From Streptomyces nanshensis (GTDB taxonomy: Bacteria > Actinomycetota > Actinomycetes > Streptomycetales > Streptomycetaceae), in assembly GCF_001751255.1 (NCBI RefSeq), contig NZ_LJGW01000428.1, positions 1 through 42,987 of the forward strand: a DNA stretch of 42,987 nt. The letters run 5' to 3'. The notes beneath the pieces are model-generated. The model was not told the DNA's origin. It ran no database searches and was given only the letters and a program-made list of their open reading frames with translations. The position numbers and the translations under genes were made by a program. Shown here one piece after another: positions 1 to 7,231 of the stretch (position 1 is the stretch's first letter; every line of letters starts with the position of its first letter).

Positions 1-91
1 TGCCGCCGCCGTCCCCCTGCCCCGAACGGCCCGCCCTGCGGGGCGAGTTGACGCTCGGAGACGACCGAGGCGCAGCCGGAGGCGCGGGCGT

Positions 92-1057
92 TCAGTCGGC
101 GCAGAGGCCGCCGACCGTCGTCAGCGAACCGCCGTCCTTCTCGTCGTCCGTACCGAGTACGGCCTCGTCCGAGCCGGGCAGGCAGTCGATCGCCTCGACC
201 TTGTGCTTCTTGAACTTCTCCAGCACCTCCGGGTCCTTCTCCACGGAGAGACCGACCGCGCCGGAACCGTCGAGCGTGACGTGTGCCGCCGTGTAGACGG
301 CCGAGTCGAACGGGCCGTCGTCGCCGGGGTCGGAGGCCGAACTCACCAGCAGCGCACCGCTGTCGGTGAGGTCGGCGTCGGAGGCGTGCCGTACGTCGTC
401 GTCCGGGTAGGGCGCCTCGACCTCGCCGGACTCCACGTCGCCGAACGTGCCCTTGCCGTCCGCGTCGAGGGTGAGCGGCGCGGCGTACAGCGTGCCCGGG
501 GTGTCGTCCTCGCCCCGGTCGCCCCAGACCGCGACCAGCTTCCCGTCGCCGCCGGGTGCGGCCAGGGTGAGGTCCTCGATCTCGGCGCCGGACTCGACCT
601 CCGGGAGCGTGAAGCTGTCCACGACCTCCGCCGTACCGCCGCTGACGCGCAGGTGGTAGGCCTTGCCGGAGCTCTCGGCGGCCAGGTAACCGCCTTGCTC
701 GCCGGGCACGTTGTCGAGCGCTTCGAGGTCGACGGGCTGCTCGCCCTTCCACTCCAGCGGCTGGACGTCGGGGTCCTCGCCGTCGCGGTAGGTGACGGAG
801 GAGATCCGGTTCTCACCGTCCTCCTTGTTGTCACGTACGAAGACGGCGGAGACGCTCTCGGCGGCGCTCCCGGCACCGGAGCCGGAGCCGTCCGCGGCGA
901 CGGAGATCCCGCTGACGCCCTCGGTCTTGCCCTTGCCGACGGACTGCCAGCCGTCGCCGTCCGCCCCGTACGCGGGCAGACCGCCGACGGCGACGGCGAG
1001 CGCCGCACCCGCACCGACGGCGGCGACGCTGATTCGTATGAGCTTTGTGGGGGGCAT
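92..1057 (-). CDS. Secreted hypothetical protein
   Basis: The 321-residue product starts with a basic n-region (MPPTKLIR), a hydrophobic stretch at about residues 9-30 and an Ala-rich cleavage region (PAYGA), so it is probably exported by Sec. The mature part is acidic and rich in Gly, Asp and Ser, with repeated beta-strand-like segments such as LVAVWGDRGEDD and TLYAAPLTLDADGKG. This would suit a beta-propeller or beta-sandwich cell-surface protein, but no catalytic motif is visible. Cysteines are few and lie near the C-terminus. The ATG is preceded by GAAAGGGACTC, a good ribosome binding site. It stands alone on this strand, and the DinB/VOC pair lies upstream. The function is unknown. Confidence 0.8.
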   Translation of the reverse strand: MPPTKLIRISVAAVGAGAALAVAVGGLPAYGADGDGWQSVGKGKTEGVSGISVAADGSGSGAGSAAESVSAVFVRDNKEDGENRISSVTYRDGEDPDVQPLEWKGEQPVDLEALDNVPGEQGGYLAAESSGKAYHLRVSGGTAEVVDSFTLPEVESGAEIEDLTLAAPGGDGKLVAVWGDRGEDDTPGTLYAAPLTLDADGKGTFGDVESGEVEAPYPDDDVRHASDADLTDSGALLVSSASDPGDDGPFDSAVYTAAHVTLDGSGAVGLSVEKDPEVLEKFKKHKVEAIDCLPGSDEAVLGTDDEKDGGSLTTVGGLCAD

Positions 1058-1208
1058 GAGTCCCTTTCAACTTCTGTGAACGACACGTGGAGAAGAGAAC
1101 CGTCGCGGACCTTTCCACGGCGCCCGGGCACGCGCAAGATTCCACCGCCGCCGGGACCCACGACGGGGACGACGGGAACCACGGGACCCTCGGGGCCGGG
1201 TCCGCGGG

Positions 1209-1646
1209 TCAGTCGAGGCAGAACTCGTTGCCTTCAGGATCGGCCAGCACGATGTGACCGGCGTCGAGCGGCGGTGCGGGCTCATGCCGCGACAGCCGGG
1301 TGGCCCCGTACGGCAGAAGGCGCTCGGCCTCGGCCTCCAGGGCCGCCATCCGCGCATCGCCCTCCAGCCCGGGCGCGGCACGGACGTCGAGGTGCAGCCG
1401 GTTCTTGGTCTTCTTGCCCTCCGGCACGCGCTGGAAGAACAGCCGCGGCCCCTCCCCTTCCGGATCGACCAGCGCCGAGGCGTCGTTGCGGTTCGCGGGC
1501 GGTACGCCCATCGCCTCCAGCGCCTCGTCCCACGACGCGAAGCCCCCGGGCGGATCCGGCAGCCGGTAGCCCAGCGCCTCGGCCCAGAAGGCGGCCAGCC
1601 GCGCCGGGTCGGCACAGTCGACGGTGACCTGCACGGTGCGCGCCAT
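1209..1646 (-). CDS. VOC family protein (glyoxalase-like)
   Basis: The 145-residue protein fits a two-module vicinal-oxygen-chelate fold. The N-terminal half (VQVTVDCADPARLAAFWAEA) is the usual first strand and helix of glyoxalase-like domains, a central HLDV strand follows, and it ends with the characteristic VLADPEGNEFCLD. Metal-ligand positions of true glyoxalase I are not clearly kept, so it may be a binding or resistance protein rather than an enzyme. It starts one base after the stop of the DinB gene, with GGAGGTGA as ribosome binding site, so the two are co-transcribed. The substrate cannot be told from sequence. Confidence 0.85.
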   Translation of the reverse strand: MARTVQVTVDCADPARLAAFWAEALGYRLPDPPGGFASWDEALEAMGVPPANRNDASALVDPEGEGPRLFFQRVPEGKKTKNRLHLDVRAAPGLEGDARMAALEAEAERLLPYGATRLSRHEPAPPLDAGHIVLADPEGNEFCLD

Positions 1647-1647
1647 G

Positions 1648-2232
1648 TCACCTCACCTCCCGCCGGGCCCGCTGGCCCGTACGCAGATACAGATCGCGGA
1701 GCAGACACACCTCGGCCAGGTGATGGACGACCTCGCGGTTGATGTGCAGCACCAGCTCCGCCAACGACCGCTCGCCGTACGGGGCTTCGGCCTCCCCGCA
1801 CGCGCGGGCGAGCCCGTCCTCGCCGAGCGACTCGACGCCGGCCTGCCAGGCGGCGTACTCGGCGTCGAGCTGCTCCAGCGCCTCGGCGGCCGTCGCCGCG
1901 TACTCGAACGACCGGTAGTCGGTCGGCGCCCGCCCGAAGTGCCCGGCGTTGCGCACCGCCAGCACGCCGACGATCACATGCCCGAGCCGCCAGGCGATCG
2001 TCGTGAACGGCGGCGGATCGGGCTCCGGCATCGCGAAGTCGATGGTCATCGCCCCGGACCCGGCCTGCACCGGCGCGGTCCCGGTGCCACGGGGCCGCAC
2101 ACTCCAGCACCCGGGCACGGGCTCCCAGAAGTACTCGTCGTCGGTCAGCCCCTCCAGACGCCCCCGCAACTGCGCGTTCCAGAGCCAGGCGAGCTGATCC
2201 CGCAACAGGACGTTCCATGTCTGCTCGTTCAT
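1648..2232 (-). CDS. DinB family metalloprotein
   Basis: The product is 194 residues from the chosen ATG at 2232, which has an AAGGT ribosome binding site about 6-8 bases upstream; an in-frame start 17 codons earlier lacks one and adds an atypical basic stretch. The four-helix DinB/YfiT fold is indicated by a first helix LLRDQLAWLWNAQLRGRL, a His in WRLGHV (about residue 85) and a C-terminal HINREVVHH, which would supply the three-His metal site. Related actinobacterial proteins are thiol-dependent (mycothiol or bacillithiol) transferases, but that is family knowledge, not visible here. It is transcribed just ahead of the VOC gene, a pairing that suits a small detoxification unit. Confidence 0.85.
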   Translation of the reverse strand: MNEQTWNVLLRDQLAWLWNAQLRGRLEGLTDDEYFWEPVPGCWSVRPRGTGTAPVQAGSGAMTIDFAMPEPDPPPFTTIAWRLGHVIVGVLAVRNAGHFGRAPTDYRSFEYAATAAEALEQLDAEYAAWQAGVESLGEDGLARACGEAEAPYGERSLAELVLHINREVVHHLAEVCLLRDLYLRTGQRARREVR

Positions 2233-2424
2233 GCCCCGACCTTGCCGCACCTTGAGGACGAATGCGGTCCGCAACTGCGACATGGGACAAACAACGGTGG
2301 ATCGGTCTCGAACGAGGAGGGGAACGGCGGCTGTTCACCGACCGGCACATACGAACGAGCACCGTGACGTACTGCGAGCCGGCCCGCACTCTTCGAACGT
2401 ACGGGGACGGGCGCCTCCCGCTGC

Positions 2425-3147
2425 CTATGCTGACTGCCCGCCGCCGCGCAGCAACGGAGGACTGAGCAGCCACGCCTCCCCTCGGCGGTAGAGAGCAGCC
2501 GGGCGGCCGGTCGGTGGAAGCCGCTGTTCCCCGGTCGGCTGCACGAACCCCGCCGTCTTGATCACCTTGCGGCGGAAGTTGCTCGGGTCCAGATGCTGCC
2601 CCCAGACGACCTCGTAGACGGTGCGAAGTTCGGTCAGCGTGAAGGACTTCCCGCAGAAGGCCGTGGCGACGGCCGTGTACTCGAGCTTCCTGCGGACCTC
2701 TTCCAAAGCATCGGAAAGGATGTCCGCGTGGTCGAACGCCAACTCGTAGGATTGCTTGTGCAGTTGTGAGACCGGAAACCAATAGGCACGCTCGGCGTCC
2801 GTACCGCCCACAGGAGCGGGAAGATCCGGCCCCAGCGCGAGATAGGCGATCGTGACCACCCGTCCTCGCGGGTCACGTCGAGGCTCCCCGTAAGCGCCCA
2901 ACTGCTCCAGATGCAGCCGGCTGGCGTCGATGCCCGCCTCTTCCCAGAGTTCACGCAGCGCCCCCGCGCGCAAGGTCTCGCCCTTCTGGACATAGCCGCC
3001 GGGCAGAGCGGGACGACCGAGGAATGGCTCCACCCCGCGCTCGATCAGGAGAACCATCAACTGGTCGTCCCTGAGCGTGAAGATCGCCAGGTCCACCGTC
3101 ACCCACGACGCTTCCACCTCCTCGGAGTACTTCAGCCAGTCATCCAC
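2425..3147 (-). CDS. NrtR-type Nudix-domain transcriptional regulator
   Basis: The 240-residue protein has an N-terminal Nudix hydrolase domain followed by a C-terminal winged-helix region. The Nudix box is intact: G51, E57, R65, E66, E69, E70 and G72 fit GX5EX7REUXEEXGU, so hydrolase activity or nucleotide binding is possible. Residues about 150-225 (KLEYTAVATAFC, LTELRTVYEVVWGQ, NFRRKVIKTAGF) match the DNA-binding tail of NrtR-like regulators, which in other bacteria sense ADP-ribose or related NAD metabolites. It is divergent from the three-gene membrane protein/nucleosidase unit and shares with it an 86-base promoter region carrying palindromes. It is therefore probably an autoregulator and the repressor of that unit; the ligand is inferred. 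Confidence 0.88.
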   Translation of the reverse strand: MDDWLKYSEEVEASWVTVDLAIFTLRDDQLMVLLIERGVEPFLGRPALPGGYVQKGETLRAGALRELWEEAGIDASRLHLEQLGAYGEPRRDPRGRVVTIAYLALGPDLPAPVGGTDAERAYWFPVSQLHKQSYELAFDHADILSDALEEVRRKLEYTAVATAFCGKSFTLTELRTVYEVVWGQHLDPSNFRRKVIKTAGFVQPTGEQRLPPTGRPAALYRRGEAWLLSPPLLRGGGQSA

Positions 3148-3159
3148 CAGGAGCCCCTA

Positions 3160-3209
3160 AAGGTCATATTGACTTAAACAAGGTCGACACTTATGGTCAG
3201 ATCAACCTT
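3160..3209 (+). promoter_or_regulatory. Divergent promoter with paired operator-like repeats
   Basis: A plus-strand promoter is visible: TTGACT (3169-3174), a 17-base spacer and TATGGT (3192-3197). Two AAGGTC half-sites start exactly 20 bases apart (3160 and 3180). The second begins an imperfect 30-base palindrome, AAGGTcGA (3180-3187) against TCaACCTT (3202-3209), that covers the -10 box. GTCA-TAT-TGAC at 3163-3173 overlaps the -35 box. This layout suits repression by the divergently encoded Nudix regulator. Its own promoter must lie in the same region on the other strand but is less clear. Confidence 0.6.
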
Positions 3210-3233
3210 AACCCTACAAGGCAGAGGCCGAAC

Positions 3234-4991
3234 GTGATCACTTCCCATGTGCCGTCAGCCAAGGAAGCGACCGAGGAGCCCACCGACGCCACACGGCACT
3301 TATGTGCTGGCGCATACGTGGACGAACGGTTCCGTGATCTCGTGATCGACGAGGTGTGCACCGCTCCGCACCGACGCGTCGCTCCGTCCTACGGATTCGA
3401 CATCGTTCCGGTCATGCGCCACGCATGGCGAGCCGCGGCGCTGAGTGCGTCGGTCCGCGCGACGGTCGTGGGAGTTGCGGCCTTTCCCGCCTTCACCGGG
3501 GCGATCCCCGCCACCGTCCTGATGACTTGCGGCCTCTGCCTCTTATGGCTCTTCCACGTCGCGATGCTGTTCCGCGGCTCCGACGACGAACCGAGACCCA
3601 GACGACGGTCCGAACGTCACGGCATGAGGACGGCACGAGAACATCGGAGCCTCCTCAAGCTGATCTTCACTTGGAAGTTCTCGGGGCGGATCAAGTACTC
3701 AGAGAAGGCACACGCGTACAGACTCATCGGTGCCGCCGCGTTCACCCTGGTTCTGACCGGCCTGGTCACCGCGGCCGTCTACCCGGATCGAGTCGCCGAA
3801 GCCCTGTACTTGGCAGGAGCGATCATCGGCACGTGCCTCACCGTTGGGGCCGCACGCCAGTTGATGCTGAATCGCGTCATGCGAGCTCCGGACCTCAGAC
3901 CGAAGCGGCTGTCCCGCAGACAACGGGTGGCAGACGTTCAGCAGCGTCACGTCTGTGCCGTGTACCGGCGCCCACAGCACAGCGAGGACGACGAAGACCT
4001 CACCAGGTTCACATTGTTCGGGGAAGAGTCACCGTTCATCGGAGCCGGAGAACTCGTCTACCAGTGGAACCCGCCGATGTGCATCCAGTTGCTGCGCCCC
4101 GGCGACGACAAGGAATCGCTTGACCAGCTTGAACATCTGGAACCTCCCTTTGAGGCATACGAACTGGTCGACCACCTGCAAGACGCAGTCGAGCAGTTGA
4201 ACACCGACACGGGAGACGTCCGACTTCCCGCGCGGCCCAGCCACCGCATCTATGTCGCCGAGACCGACGTAGCAGCAGACCGCGGCCTCCTGCCGCCCCG
4301 GATCGATGAGGCGGACATGCGCCTCATCATCAACACCCCGGGATGCAAACAGCACCACTTCCTCGAAATCACCAGCCCCATCGAAGGGGCGGAGTTCGTC
4401 GCGATCGTGCTGCTGCATGTGAGCCTGCGAGGACGCACCTTGACCATCTCCACTGCGGCGTGCGTACTCGCCCACACTCCCAGATCGTTCCAACGCGCCG
4501 CCGAGTTCGGCCAGAACGGCGCCATCGCTGTCGCCTGGGCGGCGTTCCGGCAACTGTCCACACTGCCGGCGGAGATCCCGCGCCTGTGGCGGATCATCCG
4601 ATACCTCTACGCACTGAGCAAGGCCGCACTTCTCCCCCGCGACCTCACCTCGGCACCGATACGCAACGTCCTGATCGGCACTCGTATCAGCACGCGAGAG
4701 AAGGCATCCCAGTCATGGTCCAAGATCCAACTGGAGAAGACCGAAATCCTGGGCCGGATGAAGACCATCGAGCAGCGACTGTTGGCGGCCGCCCGCGATT
4801 TTCTGCGGGAGAAGCACATAGACATCTCTGAGTTCAACGACCGCGCTCTCAAAATCATCAACAGCGGCATCGTCAACTTCGGCGACAACAACAACTTCAG
4901 CAACAACGCGGTCGGCGACGGAGCACAGGCCGGCGGTTCCGGAAACCAGCCGGCAAGCTCGACCGCCCAAGGAAGCGGAGGAACCAAATGA
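3234..4991 (+). CDS. Four-TM membrane protein with C-terminal Gly/Asn-rich adaptor-like motif
   Basis: The 585-residue protein begins with a GTG. Hydrophobic segments lie near residues 68-90, 92-113, 163-183 and 187-206, giving two membrane hairpins. A long soluble region follows (207-540), and its last part (about 485-540) is charged and helical. Residues 544-565 hold a motif, SGIVNFGDNNNFSNNAVGDG, followed by a Gly/Ser/Gln tail. The same motif opens the next gene. Matching short terminal motifs on adjacent proteins are typical of bacterial amyloid signalling sequences and prion-like adaptors, so this may be a sensor or a membrane-disrupting effector; no family domain is recognised. It contains TTA codons at 23 and 104. 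Its stop overlaps the next start (ATGA), so translation is coupled. Confidence 0.85.
   Translation: MITSHVPSAKEATEEPTDATRHLCAGAYVDERFRDLVIDEVCTAPHRRVAPSYGFDIVPVMRHAWRAAALSASVRATVVGVAAFPAFTGAIPATVLMTCGLCLLWLFHVAMLFRGSDDEPRPRRRSERHGMRTAREHRSLLKLIFTWKFSGRIKYSEKAHAYRLIGAAAFTLVLTGLVTAAVYPDRVAEALYLAGAIIGTCLTVGAARQLMLNRVMRAPDLRPKRLSRRQRVADVQQRHVCAVYRRPQHSEDDEDLTRFTLFGEESPFIGAGELVYQWNPPMCIQLLRPGDDKESLDQLEHLEPPFEAYELVDHLQDAVEQLNTDTGDVRLPARPSHRIYVAETDVAADRGLLPPRIDEADMRLIINTPGCKQHHFLEITSPIEGAEFVAIVLLHVSLRGRTLTISTAACVLAHTPRSFQRAAEFGQNGAIAVAWAAFRQLSTLPAEIPRLWRIIRYLYALSKAALLPRDLTSAPIRNVLIGTRISTREKASQSWSKIQLEKTEILGRMKTIEQRLLAAARDFLREKHIDISEFNDRALKIINSGIVNFGDNNNFSNNAVGDGAQAGGSGNQPASSTAQGSGGTK
4863..4928 (+). 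other. Copy 1 of shared G-I-V-N/NNF/NNAVG motif (C-terminus of membrane protein)
   Basis: Codons 544-565 of the membrane protein encode GIVN-x-G-x2-NNF-x-NNAVG-x2-A. The copy at the start of the next gene has the same spacing, with 15 or more identical residues over about 20, and is also similar at DNA level. Both sit at protein termini next to flexible sequence. Confidence 0.75.
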
Positions 4992-5896
4992 CCATGAATC
5001 GCGGCATCGTCAACCACGGCAGCGACAACAACTTCAACAACAACGCCGTCGGGGAGCACGCCCGTGTCTCCGTGGGCGCCCCTTTGCCCGACCCTGACGT
5101 TCCTTCCGAGAGCGAGGGCGAGGGCGAGACCTGGGACGTCGGCATCGTGACGATCCTCAGCGAGGAACTCCGTGCTGTGGTCGACGAATTAAAGATGGAA
5201 CGCCACAAGGAGCCCAGCGGCCTCTACTTCTACCGGGGAAGCTACGCAGCGCCGGAAGCGACTGTCCGAGTCGTGGCCACCCAGAACCAGAGCCAGGGCC
5301 AGCGGTCGACCATGAGCGCCCTCGAGAACCTGCGCCGTCACTACAACCCGCGACTGTGGGCGCTGGTCGGCGTCGGAGGTGGAATCCACACTGAGCACGC
5401 CGGCATCGGAAACGTCATCGTCTCCACCGACGTCGTCTACTACGAGAACCGCAAGATCAATCCCAATGGCGATGTCCGGCGACGCGGAGAGCATCGACAG
5501 GCGCCGGCCCCCGTCGTCCATGCGGTGAACGCCTATTTCACCGACAACGGGACCCCAGCACGCATCCACGCTCAACTCGCTTCACACGCAACAGAACAGT
5601 TCGACGTCTTCCCGGGGCTGATCGGATCAGGCGAAGCGGTGATCGCGGACGGTGAGAGCGAGATCCGGAGCTACCTCTCGGACTACAACGAGAAGGTCTT
5701 GGCAGTCGACATGGAAGCCGGGGGGCTGAGCCAGTACTGGCAGGAGAACTCCGTCCACGGTGAACACAATCCGGGTTGGGTCGTCGTCCGTGGTGTATCG
5801 GACAACGCGGACCAGAAGAAGGGCCACGGCTACCACGAACTCGCGGCACGCAACGCCGCGTACGTCCTGCGACAACTGCTGCCGTACCTCTGCTGA
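4988..5896 (+). CDS. PNP/UDP-family nucleosidase with N-terminal adaptor-like motif (putative nucleotide-degrading effector)
   Basis: The 302-residue protein has three parts: a motif at residues 5-26 (RGIVNHGSDNNFNNNAVGEH) nearly identical to the C-terminal motif of the preceding protein, an acidic linker (about 32-48) and a nucleoside phosphorylase/MTA-SAH-nucleosidase fold (49-302). Family marks are GIVTILSEELRAV near the start, GVGGGIHTEHAGIGNVIVS (about 128-146), VDMEAGG (240-246) carrying the ribose-binding Glu, and RGVSDNAD (268-275) with the catalytic-site Asp. Members of this superfamily serve as effectors in fungal NLRs and in bacterial defence systems such as Detocs, where they cleave ATP. 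By analogy this could destroy purine nucleotides on activation; a housekeeping role is less likely given the motif. Codon 68 is TTA. The start overlaps the previous stop (ATGA). Confidence 0.88.
   Translation: MTMNRGIVNHGSDNNFNNNAVGEHARVSVGAPLPDPDVPSESEGEGETWDVGIVTILSEELRAVVDELKMERHKEPSGLYFYRGSYAAPEATVRVVATQNQSQGQRSTMSALENLRRHYNPRLWALVGVGGGIHTEHAGIGNVIVSTDVVYYENRKINPNGDVRRRGEHRQAPAPVVHAVNAYFTDNGTPARIHAQLASHATEQFDVFPGLIGSGEAVIADGESEIRSYLSDYNEKVLAVDMEAGGLSQYWQENSVHGEHNPGWVVVRGVSDNADQKKGHGYHELAARNAAYVLRQLLPYLC
5000..5065 (+). other. Copy 2 of shared G-I-V-N/NNF/NNAVG motif (N-terminus of nucleosidase)
   Basis: Codons 5-26 of the nucleosidase repeat the pattern GIVN-x-G-x2-NNF-x-NNAVG-x2-A found 137 bases upstream at the end of the membrane protein. 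It lies outside the catalytic fold, ahead of an acidic Ser/Glu/Gly linker, as expected for a detachable interaction module. Confidence 0.75.
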
Positions 5897-5948
5897 CCGG
5901 GAAGCGCCAAGGACCTCGTGATCATTCAGACACAGGGAGAAAGCGCTC

Positions 5949-6608
5949 ATGACTGCATTTCTGTTCGGGGTTCTCAGCTCTCTGGCCGCCAGCGGAATCG
6001 CGCTCGTCCTCGGTCTGTTACGGGGCTCGCGACCGCTCTGGTGGCTGGTCTCCGCCTGCTCCTGGTGCACGGGCACAGGCCTCGGCCGCGTGTACCGCAA
6101 TCAGTCTTCCGCCGAAGGGGACGTCGCACGGGATCTGGGCCGAGCTCGCTGGGTCAAGGTCCTGGCGGGACGCGGAAACGTGCTCACCCGTGAGGTCTTC
6201 TGCCCCGTGTGGTCCGGTGAACGCCCACTGGAGTCGTTGCAGATCCTCCTGCCGGACCCCACCGCACGGAATGACTCATGGCTGGACCGACGGTCCCACG
6301 ACGTCTGCCGGTTCGACCCTGGCTTCACACCGAGTCTGCTCAGGAGCCAAGTGCAGTCGAACCTCGACTATCTCGCCCGAATATCACGCTCACAACGCCA
6401 CTTCGAACTCCACAGCTTCAACCTGCCCAACACCTGCCGGGTGATCGCAACCGACCGCGCGGCTTACATCACCTTCTACAGCAGCTCCGCTCACGGGAGA
6501 AACTCCCCATGCCTGTATGCACGGTCCCCCGGGCTTCTCTACAGCATCGCGCTGCAGCAGTTCGATTCCGCCTGGGCGGACAGCTCCCCGGTGCGTTCGG
6601 CGTCGTAG
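5949..6608 (+). CDS. Small membrane-anchored protein of unknown function, third gene of the nucleosidase unit
   Basis: The 219-residue product has an ATG start with GGGAGAA eight bases upstream. The N-terminus is hydrophobic (about residues 3-24, then a second weaker segment 28-46 containing WWLVSACSWC), so it is probably anchored with the rest in the cytoplasm. The soluble part has no motif I can name. Its end (CRVIATDRAAYITFY, then a segment ending FDSAWAD) resembles the tail of a domain found in many actinobacterial regulators of unknown biochemistry. It lies 52 bases after the nucleosidase on the same strand, and codon 24 is TTA as in its two neighbours, which argues for one bldA-dependent unit. 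The function is unknown. Confidence 0.75.
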   Translation: MTAFLFGVLSSLAASGIALVLGLLRGSRPLWWLVSACSWCTGTGLGRVYRNQSSAEGDVARDLGRARWVKVLAGRGNVLTREVFCPVWSGERPLESLQILLPDPTARNDSWLDRRSHDVCRFDPGFTPSLLRSQVQSNLDYLARISRSQRHFELHSFNLPNTCRVIATDRAAYITFYSSSAHGRNSPCLYARSPGLLYSIALQQFDSAWADSSPVRSAS

Positions 6609-6668
6609 CAGTACACCTTTGATATTCGGGCCCCGGAGTAACGCCCCACGACCCGCCCGCCAACACCC

Positions 6669-6699
6669 TTGACCTCAAGTCCGGTTGAAGTACGAGCAT
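6669..6699 (+). promoter_or_regulatory. SoxR-like box and possible leaderless promoter
   Basis: TTGACC (6669-6674) opens ACCTCAAG-TCCG-GTTGAAGT, an imperfect palindrome close to Streptomyces SoxR operators (CCTCAAG...TTGAGG). If the spacer is 19 bases, as in MerR-family promoters, the -10 would be GAGCAT (6694-6699) and transcription would begin near the GTG at 6706, giving a leaderless message. The match is by eye. Confidence 0.5.
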
Positions 6700-6705
6700 G
6701 AGCGC

Positions 6706-7104
6706 GTGCCCACAACAACCGCGGACATCAAGGCCATTGAAGAGATCGTGGCGACCGTCGAACGCACCCAGCGCGCCAAGGACGCCGAGGGGTTCCTCGC
6801 GCTCTTCCGCCCCGACGCCGTCTGGACCACCGCCCACGGCAAGGTCCTCATCGGCTTCGACGCCATCGCCGAGTTCACCCGCGCCGTCCTGCCCGGGGCG
6901 GACTGGGACGGCGACGTCACCTACGAGGCGGCGCACACGCAGTTCCTTCGCCCGGATGTGGCGGCGGTGAAGATCCGCCAGGTCTACCGCTCCCCGGAGG
7001 GCGAATCGCAGGGCTCCCCGCTCTACATCCTCACCAAGGACGACGACGGCACCTGGCTGCTCCACGTCGGCCAGAACACGGAGGTGCGCGTCGATACGGC
7101 GTGA
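6706..7104 (+). CDS. SgcJ/EcaC-type NTF2-like (SnoaL-like) protein
   Basis: The product is 132 residues from the GTG at 6706. The sequence has the NTF2-like pattern: an opening helix (IKAIEEIVATVERTQRAKDAEGF), then LFRPDAVWTTAHGKVLIGFDAI, and a beta-sheet ending WLLHVGQNTEVR. This is the organisation of the SgcJ/EcaC group, whose members occur beside redox and antibiotic genes and have mostly unknown roles. A TTG 21 bases upstream is also in frame, but the SoxR-like box would overlap it, and no ribosome binding site is visible for either, which favours a leaderless GTG start. It is probably part of a redox-stress response. Confidence 0.78.
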   Translation: MPTTTADIKAIEEIVATVERTQRAKDAEGFLALFRPDAVWTTAHGKVLIGFDAIAEFTRAVLPGADWDGDVTYEAAHTQFLRPDVAAVKIRQVYRSPEGESQGSPLYILTKDDDGTWLLHVGQNTEVRVDTA

Positions 7105-7231
7105 TCCGGGCACGGCACCCACGTACGGATCCTGCACGTAGAGCTTGCGTGAGGGGGCCTGGGTGAGTGATCCGCCGGGATCGGTTCGGCTCCTCGCAGG
7201 CGCATACGTACGGCACGGGGAACCATGAAGC

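Noticed and set aside
203..1627. Long plus-strand open frame over the secreted protein and VOC genes
   Set aside because: It is a high-GC shadow: Arg/Gly/Val-rich translation, no ribosome binding site, and it crosses two well-supported minus-strand genes.
4988..5896. Nucleosidase as an ordinary MTA/SAH housekeeping enzyme
   Set aside because: Housekeeping enzymes lack the N-terminal Asn-rich motif and acidic linker, and are not coupled to a membrane protein with the same motif. The catalytic fold alone cannot exclude it.
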